Assembly (NCBI GenBank): GCA_937875395.1 | Contig: CALNCU010000314.1 | Span: 1 to 6,547, forward strand | Length of the DNA stretch: 6,547 bases | DNA from: an uncultured Armatimonadota bacterium | GTDB lineage: Bacteria > Armatimonadota > UBA5829 > DTJY01 | Reading direction: 5' to 3' | Shown here: piece by piece, positions 5,602-6,547 of the stretch | Position numbering within the stretch: position 1 is the first letter of the stretch | How the letters are laid out: each line of letters opens with the position of its first letter | Notes under the pieces: model-generated | Told to the model about the DNA's origin: nothing | What the model saw: the letters and a program-made list of their open reading frames with translations, nothing else | The model's database searches: none | Translations under genes and position numbers: made by a program

Positions 5602-6447
5602 ATGAAAATCCAGTATACAAGCAGCAGGATTATTGTCGCTACTGGTGTAATCCTTGCACTTCTAATACCAAACACCGCCGCTCTGGGAGACCCGGTTGCA
5701 GAACCCAAATTGGATGCCCCTCCGGTTATCTCCGTATTAGAGGAATCACCCGCACAATCGGAGACGGCCGTGATTGCTGTAAATCCCCCGGAGGCAACCC
5801 AGGATTCATCCGTGATGGCAAAAGAGACTGCGCCTCAGCAGGACGGTTCTTCTCTTGTGAAAGATGCAGCACCGGAGACTAAATCTCTTACCATTGCGCT
5901 TCCGACACCTAAGAAAAAGGTAAAAACGGCTCCTCCAAAAAAGGTTGTAAAAACATCAACTGCTAAATCTGCAGAACAAAAGCACGCAAAGAAGCAGGCC
6001 AATCCCGTTACTGCAAAGCATGCAGAATCTAAGACAACGCAAGAAGTAGAGAGCGGCAATATTTTCTCCCGCACAATAGAGGCGGCTAAAAATATGGTGA
6101 GGCACGCTTTAACATGGCTTGGAACCCGGTACATCTGGGGCGGCACCTCCAGGCAGGGGATAGATTGCTCCGGGCTTACGCGGGAACTCTACGCAAAACT
6201 GGGCATAAAGCTCCCCCATTCCGCCCAGAAGCAATCTAAATTGGGGCAAAGGGTGGCCGGAAACGCACTTAAACCCGGCGATCTGGTATTCTTTAATACA
6301 AACAGGGGGCCGTGCACTCATGTGGGCATTTATATTGGCGATGGAAAATTTCTGCATGCCGCTAATCCAAAACGCGGCGTACGGATAGACAGTCTTAGTT
6401 CGTCCTACTACAGCAAACGCCTTGCAGCGGCCAGAAGATACTCGTAA
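5602..6447 (+). CDS. Secreted NlpC/P60 peptidoglycan endopeptidase
   Basis: A 281-residue exported cell wall hydrolase. Residues 1-29 form a Sec signal peptide (basic MKIQYTSSR, hydrophobic IIVATGVILALLI, likely cleavage after AALG). Residues 30-150 are a low-complexity linker, first acidic and Pro/Ala-rich, then strongly Lys-rich (PTPKKKVKTAPPKK from 101). The C-terminal NlpC/P60 domain (about 157-281) has catalytic Cys189 in DCSG, His240 in THVGIYIG and a third polar residue, His252, in FLHAA. The family cuts peptide stems, typically at D-gamma-glutamyl-diamino acid bonds. No LysM, SH3 or other binding module is seen; the cationic linker may hold it to the wall. Start is ATG 5602 with AGGGAG 5 nt upstream; an in-frame TTG at 5584 lies before that site and is rejected. 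Expression should respond to c-di-AMP through the leader riboswitch. Confidence 0.93.
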   Translation: MKIQYTSSRIIVATGVILALLIPNTAALGDPVAEPKLDAPPVISVLEESPAQSETAVIAVNPPEATQDSSVMAKETAPQQDGSSLVKDAAPETKSLTIALPTPKKKVKTAPPKKVVKTSTAKSAEQKHAKKQANPVTAKHAESKTTQEVESGNIFSRTIEAAKNMVRHALTWLGTRYIWGGTSRQGIDCSGLTRELYAKLGIKLPHSAQKQSKLGQRVAGNALKPGDLVFFNTNRGPCTHVGIYIGDGKFLHAANPKRGVRIDSLSSSYYSKRLAAARRYS

Positions 6448-6461
6448 ATTCATGTTTCGTA

Positions 6462-6470
6462 TGGTATAAT
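6462..6470 (+). promoter_or_regulatory. Extended -10 promoter of rnpB
   Basis: TGG followed by a perfect TATAAT (6465-6470), starting 14 bp after the hydrolase stop codon. No good -35 is seen at 16-18 nt spacing, so it would rely on the extended -10. Start is expected at about 6477, matching the RNase P RNA 5' end. No terminator separates the hydrolase from rnpB, so read-through is possible. Confidence 0.7.
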
Positions 6471-6476
6471 ATGGGC

Positions 6477-6547
6477 GGAGTAAGCCAGGTGATCGCTGCA
6501 GTCCACCAAGGTGGGCTGGGGAGGAAAGTCCGGGCTCCAGAGGGCGC
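6477..6547 (+). ncRNA. rnpB: RNase P RNA, 5' part, cut by the window end
   Basis: The conserved 5' core GAGGAAAGTCCGGGCTCC (6521-6538), which contributes to P4 and the catalytic core, is unmistakable. Upstream is a P1-like start GGAGTAAGCCAGGTGATCGC and a short helix CAGTCCAC/GTGGGCTG (6499-6506 with 6511-6518) capped by CAAG. The arrangement is that of class A (ancestral) RNase P RNA. The ribozyme removes tRNA 5' leaders, including those of the three tRNAs here. About 70 nt are present; the rest lies beyond the window. Confidence 0.95.

Noticed and set aside
5457..5882. Plus-strand reading frame of 141 residues across the riboswitch platform
   Set aside because: It overlaps the leader and the hydrolase 5' half in another frame, with odd composition.
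1..6547. CRISPR array, insertion sequence or toxin-antitoxin pair
   Set aside because: No spaced repeats beyond the two adjacent 11-mers, no transposase or terminal inverted repeats, and no gene pair of that type.

Overview
This window looks like chromosomal core sequence from a Gram-positive-type bacterium. A clostridial-like member of the Bacillota, probably anaerobic, fits best. The clues are strong AGGAGG ribosome binding sites, TTG and GTG starts, a ydaO-type c-di-AMP riboswitch in front of a wall hydrolase, a class A-like RNase P RNA (most Bacilli have class B), and a small ACT-like protein of the TM1266 family that is common in anaerobes. All three tRNA genes encode their CCA ends. Finer taxonomy cannot be read from the sequence, and Actinobacteria or another deep lineage remain possible.

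Layout. Positions 1-310 hold a small excisionase-type helix-turn-helix gene (+) closed by a strong hairpin terminator. Positions 311-442 carry no convincing gene, only a tandem 11-bp repeat built on GGTTACC. From 903 down to 443 lies a minus-strand tRNA operon: near-consensus promoter, leader with two hairpins, tRNA-Asp(GTC), tRNA-Phe(GAA), tRNA-Thr(CGT), and an intrinsic terminator. Positions 930-1027 have no gene but can fold into a structured RNA, better on the minus strand. From 5223 down to 1059 runs a minus-strand operon, sbcD - sbcC - ACT-like gene, with 18-bp and 25-bp gaps.

A divergent plus-strand unit starts at the promoter at 5255-5284. Its leader holds the c-di-AMP riboswitch (5351-5456) and a roughly 145-nt expression platform, and it leads to a secreted NlpC/P60 peptidase (5602-6447). 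Right after that gene an extended -10 promoter drives rnpB, which runs off the window end.

How the parts work together. SbcD and SbcC should form the Mre11/Rad50-type nuclease-ATPase complex that processes DNA ends and hairpins. The riboswitch couples wall hydrolase expression to c-di-AMP, the second messenger of turgor and wall homeostasis. The tRNA operon and rnpB are translation housekeeping, since RNase P matures the tRNA 5' ends. I see no clearly new defence or mobile system. The most open observations are the possible RNA at 930-1027, the competing helices in the riboswitch platform, and the terminator-like hairpin right after the tRNA operon start.
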